This document shows, piece by piece, positions 48,301 through 60,893 of a stretch of 64,000 bases of DNA. The notes below the pieces were generated by a model. The model saw nothing but the letters and a program-made list of their open reading frames with translations. It did not search any database and was not told the origin of the DNA. Each line of letters begins with the position of its first letter. Position 1 is the first letter of the stretch. The DNA comes from Paragyromitra xinjiangensis (taxonomy: Eukaryota; Ascomycota; Pezizomycetes; Pezizales; Discinaceae): positions 1,736,001 through 1,800,000 of the forward strand of contig JBCAMK010000012.1 of assembly GCA_038503065.1 (NCBI GenBank). Direction: 5' to 3'. The position numbers were made by a program, and so were the translations under genes.

Positions 48301-50028
48301 AAATAGCGGGCTGTGATTCCCCGCGGCTCTCCACCACTTGGATGGGGACATGCAACGATTCCTGGTTCGGAAGTCCGACACCCGTAAGGAGGCTTTAAAC
48401 GCCCATGTTGCCGTTTGAACAGCAGTCAGCAGATGTGAAAGTGATGAGTTTTATGTTCGCGAAAGTTTAGTTTGATCAATGACACATCTACGAATGGCTT
48501 TGGCTTCGTGGGTGGGTGTTTCTGCAAGAGGATGGTGTTGATGAAGGTTGAGAAGATAGAGGCTCCATCGAGTAATAGCGCTGCATAGGAATGGGTTCGC
48601 TAATTTGGAACCCACCACCACCAAGAGTCGACGTGTCATGCTTTAGGACCAGACTGGCGAGGCCGTTGTACACTCGACACCCTCTCGAGTTTTTCAATAA
48701 AAAATAATGAAAATAATGAAAAATCAAGCGCGAGACCCCGATAATCCTAGGATATCGAGCAGCTAGCCTGTACGTATCGTATCGTACATGCTTGATGTCT
48801 TCGGTCACTGTTCCGATAAAGTGCAAAATTGAGGAGCTTCATGACACTCTCGATCATACGGTATAGGCGTAGTCTAGCCCCGTCGCGGCTTAATTAAATA
48901 TTCCATTTCGAAAAAAGAACAATTTAATTTTTTGTTCTTTGTGCTTCGGACGGGCTTCCTGCGTCAATCCGAAGGTATTCCAGTTCACTTCAGCCTGTGG
49001 AGTCGAATTGTCTGGTTTGGAAAACGGGTAAGATCTTCGGGGAGGGTAGATTAGGCAACCCGAGATATATCAACCACATCAACTGTGAACAATCTCGCCG
49101 TTTCAATTCTTGGGGTTTACTTGTTTGCAATTTCTGAAGTTCTCGGGGATAATGTTTCACTCGTCAGGGCTGTATTGAGGTTCTAGGAACTCTGGGTTTG
49201 GATTTTGTGGTGACTGGTGTTAGTCTAGTCCTACATTAGGGCTTCAGAACAGGTGATTTTTGTGGAGAATAAGCGATTTTTCTTTTACCGGGTCCGTACT
49301 CTCATCGAGCCCTCGAGTAACCGGTTCATGCTTGCAGTGACATGCTACACAAGCACCCGCTCACGCACGCAATTTGTACCGTACCACGATCCACCATGCC
49401 ACTCCTCTTAGACAATTTCCAATAAGCGATATCGCCTGTGCAAGAGAAATTCCCCGAAAAACTATTCACTAACTAACGAGCAAAAATAGCTAGGGTGTGT
49501 CGCATGCAGGAGGTTAACGTTATAACTAAATCGGATCGTTCCGACTGCACATGGGTAGTAATGTAGATGCCTCCCTGCTGCAACGAAACGGGTGTAATGG
49601 TACGTGCGCCCCCAACAGGATGCTTCTCCTAGTTTCCCTTGAAGGATCATCCAAGGTGCGCTATAGAATTTTTATTGTGCCATACTCAGACAGTAGAATT
49701 TTTTATTGCAATCAATCAGCTCAGGGGTGTGGGTTTTCACATGCGTGGCAACTGGGCGAGTCGGTTTCAATATAACGATTCCCCACTTGCCAACAGCATT
49801 CTACGAGCCGTTTTTTCCATATTGTGAGCTAGTCTATATATTCATTGCTTTTCCCTTCTTATCGATGCATAGTTCACTGCAACATTTCAGTTCTGTATTT
49901 CAAAGAAGCAGAAATACTTTTTCTTCTTAAACCCGCGCAACCTTTCTTATAAGAAGCCACTGGCACCTCAGCGAACCTTGAATATCGAGAACATCTTCGA
50001 ACCTCATCACTCTGCCAAAATCTCATCA
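42397..50028. other. Long gene-poor AT-rich region
   Basis: About 7.6 kb with only short open frames. One near 43033-43251 (MASTPTSNAHPIVEF) ends at a good GTGAGT donor but does not join to a convincing exon. I see no TIR pair, RNA gene or tandem repeat here. Confidence 0.4.
49940..49960 (+). promoter_or_regulatory. TATA-like box of the monooxygenase gene
   Basis: TTCTTATAAGAAG lies about 80 bases before the ATG at 50029, a sensible core-promoter position. Confidence 0.35.
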
Positions 50029-51630
50029 ATGGCATCTCCGATAGCGGAATATCCCAAAACTGGGATCCAGGTCGTCATTGTTGGCGCTGGTTTCGGTGGA
50101 CTCACCGCAGCCATCGAATGTACCCTGAAAGGACATAGCGTTACAGTTCTCGAGAAGACACCCAATTGGGAACAACTGGGTGATATTATATCTCTAAGTG
50201 AGTAGCGAGAACTCCCAAACGCCATCACCTATAAAACTTAAATGCTAATAGATGTATCCATGGGAAAGGCACCAATGCAGGCCAGATCTTGTCGCGATGG
50301 GATTCGTCGCTTATTGCGGACAAGCTGCGGCCCATTTGCATGCAGCATAAGAGCTTTAAAATACACACCCACAATGGCGAGTTCGTTTTCGAACAGCCAG
50401 CCATGCCTCCCAACCGCGAAAAGCCAATGTACAACGGCCACAGGGCAGACATCCATAGGGTCTTTTACCAATATGCACAGTCCCTCGGGGTTTCATTCAA
50501 AATGGGACAACGAGTCATTGCATATAAGGAAGATCCATCTTCGGGGAAAGCTTGGGTCGAGACAGAATCTGGCGAGGTTTTCATGGGTGACGTTGTGGTT
50601 GGCGCGGATGGCGTTCGAAGCAGAGCACGAAAGCTGGTTCTGGGATACGACGACAAACCAAAGAGTAGCGGATATGCTGTCTATCGAGCATGGTTTAATG
50701 CGGAGGAGAATGGCATATCCACGGATCCTTTGACCAAAGAATTCGTGGAGAATGGAGATACACACACCGGTTGGCTGGGAGAAGACGTGCATCTATTGGT
50801 TGCGAGCTGCAAAGGTGGAAAAGAGATCTCGTGGGTGTGTACCCACAAGGTAAGTTTGTCTTTCAAAGTTTCTGGTGAGTATGGCGCTAATAGGTTTTCA
50901 GGATGATGCGGATATTGATGATACTTGGTCAAATCCGGGGCGAGTGAGTGATGTATTGAAGATTCTGGAGGGCTGGGACCCCAGGTGTCGTGCAATTGTA
51001 AAACCCCTCAGGCGCATCCGTATTACAAATCATTGGATTGAAGTCTAACACGGTGAGATATAGGTTTCAAAAACCCCTACTTGCGTCGATTGGAAGCTCG
51101 TGTACCGAGATCCACTACCTACATGGATTACTACCAACGGCCTTACTTGTCTGCTCGGTGACGCAGCACACCCATTTCTTCCCACCTCAGTCCAAGGCTG
51201 CTCTCAGGCAATCGAGGACGGTGCTGTGCTTGCAACTTGCCTTTCACTCTCCCATCAAGACAGCACCATCCCGTCTGCTGCCAAAGTTCCAACGGCCCTA
51301 CGAGCGTATCAACGTCTGAGATACGAACGCGTGAAGGCTGCGCAGAAGACTGGCGAAGCGCTCCGAGACAAATGGCACAAGGCTGATTGGACCAAGGTCC
51401 GTCAAAACCCCGAGAGCATCAGGATGCCGCGGGAAGATTGGCTATTGAAACACGATAGCGAGAGATTCGCTAGAAGGATGTGGGATAGGGTCGTAGCCGA
51501 GTTGGCTGGGGGTGAGGAGGTTCCGAGGAGGAGTTTGGCGGCAGGCAGGGACAGTGACGAATTCGATGTGGAGTTGCCTCCCACACCCCTCGCCACACCG
51601 GAAAAGGAGATCGAGGACCCGCTAAAATGA
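50029..51630 (+). CDS. FAD-dependent monooxygenase, salicylate-hydroxylase type
   Basis: Four exons give 470 residues: 50029-50197, 50269-50849, 50902-50997 and 51064-51630. The start is the first in-frame ATG. The first intron uses the AG at 50267-50268; the nearer AG at 50250-50251 would break the frame. The dinucleotide motif GAGFGG occupies residues 19-24 (VVIVGAGFGGL). The DG motif (VVGADGVRSRAR) lies near 169 and the FAD ribityl GD motif (LLGDAAHPFLP) at 314-315. These three motifs in order define class A flavoprotein hydroxylases, which use NAD(P)H and O2 to hydroxylate aromatic or polyketide substrates. There is no signal peptide or membrane helix, so it is probably cytosolic. No biosynthetic cluster genes flank it, and its substrate cannot be read from sequence. 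Confidence 0.88.
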
Positions 51631-54600
51631 TAGATTTAGAGTATGTGGGGATTTCTTTGCCAAAACATAGAGGGAAACGTTAGATTTGGGTACAGGCTTG
51701 GCGTTCACTGACCGATATACGTATGCTACTATATTTTTATTTGTTTGGGCTGGGTAGAATTTTTTTTATTAGATTTTGCATGTACTATAGACTAGGTGCT
51801 CGGAATTATGATTGCGGTTACGAGAGAATAGAGTCTTCGGGGACATATTATGAACCATGGATATGAATAAACACTCTATATAAGTTTTACAGTGTGTTGA
51901 ATTTGCTCTGAATCCTCAAAACCTTTAATCCATCAATTATCAATCCTTCTCTAAACAGGTGATCTGCACGCTCGATAATTTGAAAAAGCAAGACTATCGC
52001 TCGGTGCATATGTGCATAATATGCCGCAACGTGGTTTCCCAAGCGAGAAACGTTCATACATACATGTATGTGTTTTGCCTGTTTGTCGGATAAACCCATC
52101 CGCTACCGGAGAAGTCGGTTGCGGTAACCTGGATATCGTATGCCCGGCCTCAGCTCATCGAGCAGCTGTCAAGGAACTGCCGTGCATATGCATTGGAATA
52201 TATTTAAAGTAGCTCGCTGATGGATTGAAAATATGCAACTTCCTTTAGTAATCGCTGTAATATCAACAGCTTTCTATATGTGAGGGTGTGATGGTTTGCG
52301 GTGCGCGTCGCCCTAGGCTTCTGATGTCAGTTTTAAACAAATGCAGAGTTGAAACAAGTTCACTAGCATGGCGAATTACTTGTATGGAGCTGGATCGTAG
52401 ATGAGTGCACGATCGGTTGACTTAATTTAGGATAGGCGGGCTTTTGAACTGTCCTGGAAATTGGCTGGCACTGTGCAGTGGGTGGATCTTTTGATGCTTA
52501 TTCCGGAATACAACTTATGAAACAAATAATTTAAGTGAACGAATTTATTCTATCGGAGGGCATGTGGGCATGAGGGTTTTGGTATTCATTTTTTTAGAGA
52601 ATAGCCTCGGGTTCTAAAACAGTGAGACAAGGTATGTAAGGGATACTGTTAACCAATTTGGAATACATCGGCTACTTCATCTCTTGTTTGAAATACGACT
52701 GATGATGTGTGCCGTATGCGTTTTTTGGTGGTCTGTGGTGAGTATCGACGGAATTTAAGATTCAATTTTTGGTCGCGCATTTACGGTGTTAGTGTCGTAG
52801 TATTTCTAAGTGCCCGAAAGAGAATAGGCAATGTGGTCGCTACTTGGCGAGTCCTTAGGAAGAAGTATTAATTAAATAGTATTTATTGTAGGGTTTAGCT
52901 AATACAATTGTGCAACCTGATGAGTATATGCAGGCAACGGCTCTAGCTCATCAGCGAGTGTAACGCACTGCATACTATCAGCTTTTTCTTTATATCATGC
53001 CATCTGTATGGAAGCCTATTCAATTGCTCCGACAATGCTGGTCGGGGAGTAAATAACCAGTTTTTCATAAAGGCTGTAAGGTGGTGGTGTGGTGCCTTAG
53101 GATGGATGCATGTGATAGCGACGGCTCCAACGCGAGCTTCGAAAATTAAAACCTCTAGATATTAGGAAACCATATAATGGCCATCGAAACGTTGCGTTGA
53201 TTATGGTTAACAGCCAAAGCAAATATATGATAGGACTGGGGACTGCCGGGGAACATTTTCGAAAGGTTATTATGGATAGTGGGCTTTAAAATGAAGTTGG
53301 TATGCAATGTGATTCTCGGGTGAGTGATAGTCTGTGATGATAAGTTATAGTCGAGCTGATGATGCATATGTTGATGATGATGAATTCATTAAGTGTATCA
53401 AGCATGATCAATTGATTGATAATTCATACGCGCATCCAACCTATACTCGAGTGTTGTTTACTGGTTTGTAAAGAACTACACAAAGGCTTTGACATCATAC
53501 CAAGGTGCTTCGTTTTCTTGCCCTTCAACCAATGGGAAAGCAATTGGTAGAACCTTAATAACGTTCACTCAGTGTTTTTAGGTGTCTGAGTATACGTACT
53601 TAGTAAGAACCTCGCTGCCAGTCCCTGATGCACATGACTGGGTTCGATTGAGAAGTTACTTTTCTATTCGTTTCATGGTATTTCCTTTTATCTACAGCTG
53701 AAACGTAGCTAGAGATAGCGATATTCGGGCACCAGTATACCAAATGTGCCACTATGTTGGATCGGCGTGGCTTGTATACGCACCACCGGTAAATGCGCAT
53801 AGTGTATCATGTTACCGTCAGAAATATCACGCAGAATACCCAAAACCTACATAATATTGAAAGGTATGGTATGTGAGGTAAAGTTTTCTGGATAACTGAG
53901 CTTATGACCACCCCTGGTTAATCAATGGGCCCAGTCCGTGGAATTACGTGTGCACCCACGCATAAGCTTTAGCAAATCGAAACCCCCGAGAGCTGGTCAT
54001 GTAAGGATGAAGTTTGCATATATGGTAAATACCAGCATCTCATGACCATGGTATTATAGCTGAGGATCCGAGGTATCTTTAAAAAGAGTTTGGGACATGA
54101 GACGAACTTAGAGGTCCCAAACTTAGTAGTACCCAGTAATCCATTTTGTTTCCGCCAAGATTTCTAGAACATATCCGTTGTTCCATTAAGCCTGGTGGTA
54201 TCGATGCTATGCAAGATGAAAATTAAGTATGTAGGCTAAGTACAGCTGCAGGCAATTAAACTATTTCTATTAGACGTGTTACGTGGAGATTGAACAGTTC
54301 TGTAAGAATCTGGTCGACCTGGTTTCCGATCGTAGCGTACACGTCGTACCGAGGGGAAAAAACAGGCAGATCGATCGAGTCTGCTTTTTTTTGTTTCGCT
54401 CGCTGGCATAAGCATATACATAGAGCATCGGTTTATATGTATGGTGCTATCAACACGTATCTACCATACTCCTGCATATTCGCAGGGTAAATCGAGGGAA
54501 CGGAAACGGACTTCTTTATCCTAGTGGGAAAGGGGGAGAGGCATCTTCAAAGGAGACAGAGAAGCCGATTTAGTGCTGGCAATCATGGGGTTCTGCCAAA

Positions 54601-57126
54601 AGGCGACTCACTGAAAACCTACATCATGCATATTACCCAAGTGTAAACTTGGAGACACCAAGAGGCGAAATAGATTGGCTAGGAATTACCTCGATGTCGG
54701 GCCATACGCGCTTAAACCTAATCGAATGATCGTATTTGAATCCATGAACTATCACTCGCCAATTGCAAGAGAGCCAGTGCAAAAGTAACTTGCAATTGGA
54801 TCAAAGCATTTGAAGTGTGTACTCGGAAAATTTAAAGGCAGAGGAATGGCTGGCTATGGTCTTCATATAGATTCTCTTGACACCACCTACAGCTTATTAC
54901 TTCTACTATACCCTTCCCCGCTCGTAGCCTGCTTAAGTTACACCAACTTTGCCAAACCCTTAGTCGAATAAGACTACCCTAAGTCTATATGCAAGCCCGT
55001 TGCTGTGTTAAGTTCCTTATTTATGATCCTCTATCTGTGCTATTGCCACTTACCATCGGATAACTGCTTGAAACGCAAGACAGCGGGGTATTAAGAAGTT
55101 CAGCCTACGCAGTATTGCATCCACCCAATCCTAAGGAATCTGGGCAACCACTTGCATATTCGACTCAAGAATCGCCTTTAAGACTAATCATTATAGCTAG
55201 CAGGACTAGATGTAGGATCTTAGGAGTTCTCCCCTCATCAGTTGAGATGACACTAAATACCAGCAAGCGTCGCCGCTCGATGCTGCCAAGAAAAAATAGC
55301 TTCAAGAGAACGATATTAAATAAGTTGTTAGAAAACGCAGGCTTAGCTATAGTGTATCAAGGCCCACATATCCAAGAGGAAAACTTTGGCTAGTTTAATT
55401 TATGCTTTTGATACATTAAGTCTTGGCCTGAAACTACATGTAATTACTTTATTGATTTTGGTCAAGTAGCAACATCTCGATAATTATCGTTTGATATTGA
55501 AAACTAAACATATTGGTACATTATAGTATATAATAAATTGTTATAAGGTGGTAAAGGGGGGGATAATGTCATGAACCCGCTAACGCAAACGTTATGCATA
55601 CATTTCATCGATGACTTAATACCCCGCAGGCGTGAGCTTTTATAATGTGTTGTACAACCTCTTTACCGTCTGGGTTCTGTTGTGTAACATTTAGGTCTAC
55701 GAATATAGTACGTTTTCGTGGGTTATACTATAAACATTCTATTATTTTGAGGAAAGTTTCTCTTTCTGAGTTCGTGCCTACTCGGGATGACTAGTATGCT
55801 GACTGTCATCTGCAATGTTTATAGTCAAAGACAATTATTCCCCTAACTGCAGATTTCCGTCTACCGACCACGACAGATGACAGATCTCGTATCAACTTGC
55901 ACGGTTGGAGGCTCCCTTGTTGCTATAGATCCTCAAGGATAGATTACTCATACAGTTTTTATTGCTTGGTATCATTCACGCTCCTAGAACTATAAATGCC
56001 CGAATCATCAGGTTCCTGAGCATATAACTCACTCTTTGGTGGAACGCAGTGATACATATATGCATGGGTAAAACTACTCATAAAACAGTCCTTTTTAGAA
56101 CGGACTGGGTGTACACGCATGCCTATCCTGCACTGTTTACACTGTATGTAGCACATCTATTCTAGAAGCATCAATGTCTTACGAGCATATCTCCTGAGAT
56201 TTGCAGTTTACATTACCCTGGAACAAATAATTCTCGGTAGGGTTACTAATTAGTACGATATTATAGCTATTGCTAATTGCTACCTATGACTAATCCTAGG
56301 TTATCGTGCACACCGGGTACTATGTTTCGGCGTGCATTACCCGAGTATCACTATGATAATAATGGTAATAATAATAATGTAGCTCATAAATAGTGTTGGC
56401 TATGCTCTTCATAAAGAGCTACTGGGGCGTGAGAAATGCTGTTCGGGCCTAGTGGTAAATCTTCGTACCACTAGTTCAACCCATAACACCATTAGGTAGG
56501 GGTGTCCCATGTGAATATAGAACATCTGATATAGCAGATCTTGAAAATTATCAGTGTTTGGCTTGCGATTCATTAGTATCAAGTGCCTGATATAGGTAGA
56601 GAAGCTAATAGCCCAAGGCTGCGGAAAGGCGACCCGAAGCCGATGGGATTGTAACGTTTTCATTTGTAGCTGTCGCGCCCTTAGAACGGCTTATAAGAAC
56701 TTCTTGATGCGAGTGAATTGGCGAGAGATATGCATACTGGTTGATTTTAGGTGCGGTGGCGTTAGCAGACTCTTCTACATTTTCCCGTGCCTCCAACTGC
56801 CCCACGTACGGGTAAGTGCATATAGAAGGAGCCCTGAAATGTTCGAGAAGCTCTTAAGTATTGTTCGATGAATCATGAGCTCCCTCTACTTCCATTATAT
56901 ATGTATGGAATGCGCTAGAAGCCACATCCGAAGCATGAGACTTCCTGTTTAGACCCTCTTGTGATCCTAGATGATAGAGGTGTTTTGGGGAGATAAAGGA
57001 AAAAGTTGCCAGGAGTTAGTGCGTAGGTTAGCGCTACTAATTGAGAACTAGACGAGGCTTCGCAAGATATATATTGGTATCTCCGGAAAGAAGGGTGATG
57101 GAACTTTACCGATCTAAATTACCTTG
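51631..57126. other. Gene-poor region after the monooxygenase
   Basis: AT-rich sequence without a supported gene. It contains an AAT-rich microsatellite at about 56352-56380. The open frame at 55115-55393 has no recognisable family. Confidence 0.4.
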
Positions 57127-57319
57127 TACAGCACACTCGCCCTATAAGAATACTATTTATAATATTCTTGGCGGGGCACCCCCCGAAACTACCTCCCTAG
57201 CCCGTATTTGGTAATGTATTCCCTATAAACCTTCTCTATTGGGTTAGATCACCCTTCTTTAAGAATATTCTTCTGTATTCTCAGTCTCGATGGTATTCTT
57301 ATAGAGCGATTGTACTGTA
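57127..57319. mobile_element. MITE-like element 6 (same family as element 4)
   Basis: Inverted ends TACAGCACACTCGCCCTATA and its counterpart ending GAGCGATTGTACTGTA match over about 27 bp with few differences. TA duplications lie at 57127-57128 and 57318-57319. The 193-bp element is non-coding. Its right end matches the element at 22.3 kb. Confidence 0.75.
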
Positions 57320-58216
57320 CTTATTCGCTGGATCCGAGTATCATGGCTTCACCGATAAATTCCAGATATTCAGTTGGACAATCACTCCGAATACTATTGA
57401 ACCTCAGTGTTATAAGGAGCAGGCCAGGTTTGAAACTTTCTGCTTGCTCCGCACACGGTAGCACAGTTGGGGTCTATGGGGTTACCAGATCATCCGGCTC
57501 AATACTTGGCATACATGTACCTATACTATGCAGTAAGGAGTGCAAAATTACCTAGCTTACAGTTGATATACCAAACAATCACTCCCAAGACATTTTACAT
57601 CCTAGGAACCACCTGGAAAAATCGGTACTAACCCAAAATGCCACCTTGGGCGTGTCGGGTCCCTTACGCTGGTAAAGCTGCCAACTAGTTTGGTGGCTGA
57701 GTGCAAGGCCTCATTTCAGCCCCATATCCGGCTAGGAAACTTCTCATACAGCAAGATCGTCCATTTATCTACTTGATCGAGGTTGACATATTTGGCAGCC
57801 TCCAAGCACCAGCGTAAGGGATAAGCAGGCCACACGGGTATATGCCTTTCTATAGAATCTATCCAAAAGACCCTGGACTCTGGGTAGAGAAAACTCATTG
57901 AATGTAATATCATCCGACCCAAGGTTGTTCCGTGGTGGTGCCGTTGATCCGGAATCCAGCTTCAACCCAATCTGCAAAACAGATATATTCAGGAATTCTA
58001 ACGTTGAATCAATTTTCCTTGATACTCGATATGTGGCTATACGGAAGAAAAAACGTAGCCCTCACTGTTCCTGCGAACCATACGTCCAGAGGATCTTCTA
58101 CAACCACATGATGCTGTCATATAGTCATGTAATTTCAGCACTTCTTACCCTAAGTGCCATAACGTAGATTGTTGGGTACGCTCAACGAAAAATCTACCTA
58201 TCTGCATGCTAGAGCA
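57320..58216. other. Non-coding gap between elements 6 and 7
   Basis: No gene or repeat is recognised. Confidence 0.4.
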
Positions 58217-58341
58217 GTGGAGGGTTCAACGAGGCAGAGGGTATAGTGAGGCTGGCGGTCTTGGTTAATAAACTGATCTCCCTTTTGTGGCGAGATATTC
58301 GATTTGTTACCCAAGCCTCGTTATACCCTCCGCCTCGTTGT
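58217..58341. repeat. 125-bp inverted-repeat element
   Basis: CAACGAGGCAGAGGGTATAG at the left end is the near-perfect inverse of CTCGTTATACCCTCCGCCTC at the right. The arms are about 27 bp with 2 mismatches. No clear target duplication is visible. It may be a small MITE or a hairpin-forming sequence. Confidence 0.6.
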
Positions 58342-58999
58342 CTCCTCTACCGCTCTACTTCCGTGGCCATCCTAGCCTCAGGCTTACAGTTCCTTTCTTC
58401 GTCTACAGAAATTTCAGCGCTGGATATGAACAGCTGGTTCTAAATTCCTGTTCCCTTCGCCAACTCACGTTCACCCGTCAGCATTCCGCAAGACCGCAGA
58501 TCGTTTTTAAAAAGACATGCAACTGCCCCACGTCTATCATGACGCTCTAATCGCGGATCATCTCGGCCCCTAGATGCCGAGATTAACTATAAAAATTACA
58601 ATTCGATGACCTAGCAGCTCCGTAAGTTCAGAGAATTTCTACTAGTAGGGTTCGGTTAAGAAACAAGCACATCAGACTTAAAGATCTTCCCCGTAGGGCT
58701 ATGGGGTTGCCTTCCAATGCTTAGTCGCGCGTCAATAGAGGGTAGAAACTTGGATGCGAGGTTTCTCTATTACTCGCTTTGGTAGGTGGGAAGATTAGTG
58801 ATCAGAGTGTTGTAGATCAAGCTGAAAAGTATGAGGGCTGGATAATACATGCGTGTGCTACTATTTTCAGGGGTGAAGATCAGGGTTTGGTAGGGTTTAG
58901 CTGAAAGAATGCAGTCAGCTGGTTTATTTGTTACAGAGATCATTTCCTGAGGGTTGTTCGTTGCGAGGTATGCAGGATTAACAGTGGTGATAGATCTAG
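58342..58999. other. Non-coding gap
   Basis: AT-rich, with no supported feature. Confidence 0.35.
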
Positions 59000-59320
59000 A
59001 ATAAAAATGATTAAACATGGAAGGATATGTACCTGAAAGCCTAGGCGCATTCCCAAGAATCACGACGAATAACGGCATGAAAACTGGAACCTCAAGCGCA
59101 GCAAAATCGTACCTAACGCGTGCCACTCAACCCGCGGATATTCTCCGAGGGTCCCCCCGACCCGTCCAGCCTGCGCAGCCTCAGAGAAAGCTCCACATCG
59201 CCACTTCTATCCCGTGCTGAGATCCCCCTGCACAAAACACATAGAACCCAGCGAGTCTTCCATGCACACCAGCCATCCTGGCATCTTGCAACATGCCACA
59301 CGGAGCTCGGGGTAAGCATC
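59000..59320 (-). other. GC-rich island, possible remnant gene
   Basis: This stretch is GC-richer than its surroundings and is open on both strands. On the minus strand a frame (MPLFVVILGNAPRLS) meets a plausible intron (GTACATATCC...TTTATTCTAG), and another frame lies upstream of it. The parts do not join into a recognisable protein. Confidence 0.2.
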
Positions 59321-60410
59321 CACTCGATCGCTGTTCACCCCATGGCTGCTGAATGAGATGATTACTAGTTAGATTCTGCAGGATACAATCCTACTCACGC
59401 AGCAGACACGTTTGAGTGCTCCACATACTAGATCTTTTCGAAATAAGCTTGTTGCTTTCCAAACTAGGTGTAGAGTGGAGAGAATGCTTCTTTGACAGAA
59501 GTATCTATCCTAGGTATACTCTTCTGAGATTCGATGGTTGGATTGTAGTTCTTTGGCCTCATTGCACATGACTTGTTTTCAGCCTCCTTCACTTTTGTTA
59601 TGTAGTCTCCGAGTCTGTTCGCTGAGGTCCCCATCGATCAAACCTTAAATCAACCTCAACCCTAGCCTGAACCCTAAGCCCTCATGATACAACTACAAAG
59701 CCAACTGAAACCAGATAATCCAATCCGGTAATCATCAAAGGATTCCTAGTCTTGCCCCTCCGCAGCAGTTGAGGTGATGGCACTGCCACGACTTGCGCCA
59801 CGAAAGAAGATCCCAACGTACGACAATTGCCGTATCTGCATACCGCGTGACAAGAGATGAGCCTGTGGTGACAATATCGAAAGCAAACGGATTGGATTAT
59901 TCGATAGTTTGCAGGATCGTCCTATCTCTGGAGGGTGTACCTACGAAATCACTTTTGCTTCGTGGATTGATGTTCCTGCTTGATCAAACCTGTTTGTGTC
60001 TCTAAACTCGTATTTAGCATCCCGACCCCCTGTTTAAGATTCGCTAATTGGCACGTCGAGATGGTCTTATGCATGATAAGCTTGAAATTAACAAAGAATC
60101 ACTTGGCAGTACTTGGCAGTACTAGTAGGATCGCAACGGGTAAAAGTGTGGCTGGTAACCCCCAATTCACCGGGGCCATCCCTGTCTGTCCTCCGTTGTT
60201 CGGGGGCGACGCCAACCCTTTGCTAGGAAATAAGCATATGCTCGCCCAGGAATGGAAGTTGCACGAGAAAGAATTGGAATTCCAAAGCTGGAAGCATGGG
60301 CTCACCCCCCAATAGAATCTCGCACTCACCTCATAGGGCTGTGGTTGTGAGCGGGGAAGGCGGTGACCAAGGCCGCCTGTAACGTCCCACCACATCTTCG
60401 ATCTCTTGGA
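59321..60410. other. Non-coding gap before the secreted-protein gene
   Basis: No supported gene. The open frame 59980-60315 has no family match and overlaps an antisense frame of equal quality. Confidence 0.35.
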
Positions 60411-60560
60411 ACACCATATAAGCTCCATCCCCTCGCCGTTGGTTCTGGGCATCGGTAGCACATCTTCTCACTACATAAGAACTTGGATCAAACACAGAAG
60501 CACAATCTTCTACATCCACAACTATATCCACATCTACATCTACATCTACAGACCACAAAC
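60411..60560 (+). promoter_or_regulatory. Promoter and leader of the small secreted protein gene
   Basis: An ATATAAG box lies at about 60416-60423, some 140 bases before the ATG. The leader includes CATCTA/CATCCA hexamer repeats at about 60509-60550. Confidence 0.45.
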
Positions 60561-60893
60561 ATGAAGTTTTTCGCGCTCACTGCTTTCCTCTTTATCCTCG
60601 TCGTCCTCCTCGCGACACCTAGTTTCGCCGACCAGATCGAGCGCCGTGAGTCTGGTCAGGGGCCTGCCCTCGTGGCTCGTGAGCCTAAGAAGAAAACAGG
60701 AGCTAGCAACAACAACAACAGTATGTTTATGATATCCCAGCGATAACCGCGTGAGTGCTGATGAACGAAAAAAAATCTAGATGGAAACAATACATCCTCC
60801 AGCCTCTCCAGCCCATCGTCAACTGCCGCCAGCATTGGGACTCTCGCAGCTGCCGGAATCATGGCTATGATGGTTGCTGCTGCTATGTACTAG
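60561..60893 (+). CDS. Small secreted, probably GPI-anchored protein
   Basis: Two exons give 90 residues: 60561-60720 and 60781-60893, with a 60-nt intron (GTATGT...TCTAG). The start MKFFALTAFLFILVVLLATP is a classical signal peptide, with cleavage likely after SFA near residue 23. The mature part is short, polar and rich in K, N and S, with an Asn run at the splice junction. The C-terminus is hydrophobic (IGTLAAAGIMAMMVAAAMY) after a Ser/Pro/Thr-rich spacer, which is the usual signal for GPI attachment at the membrane or wall. It has no Cys residues in the mature part. No family is recognised; a cell-wall or effector-like role is possible but not shown. Intron retention would end translation nine codons past the junction. 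Confidence 0.75.
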
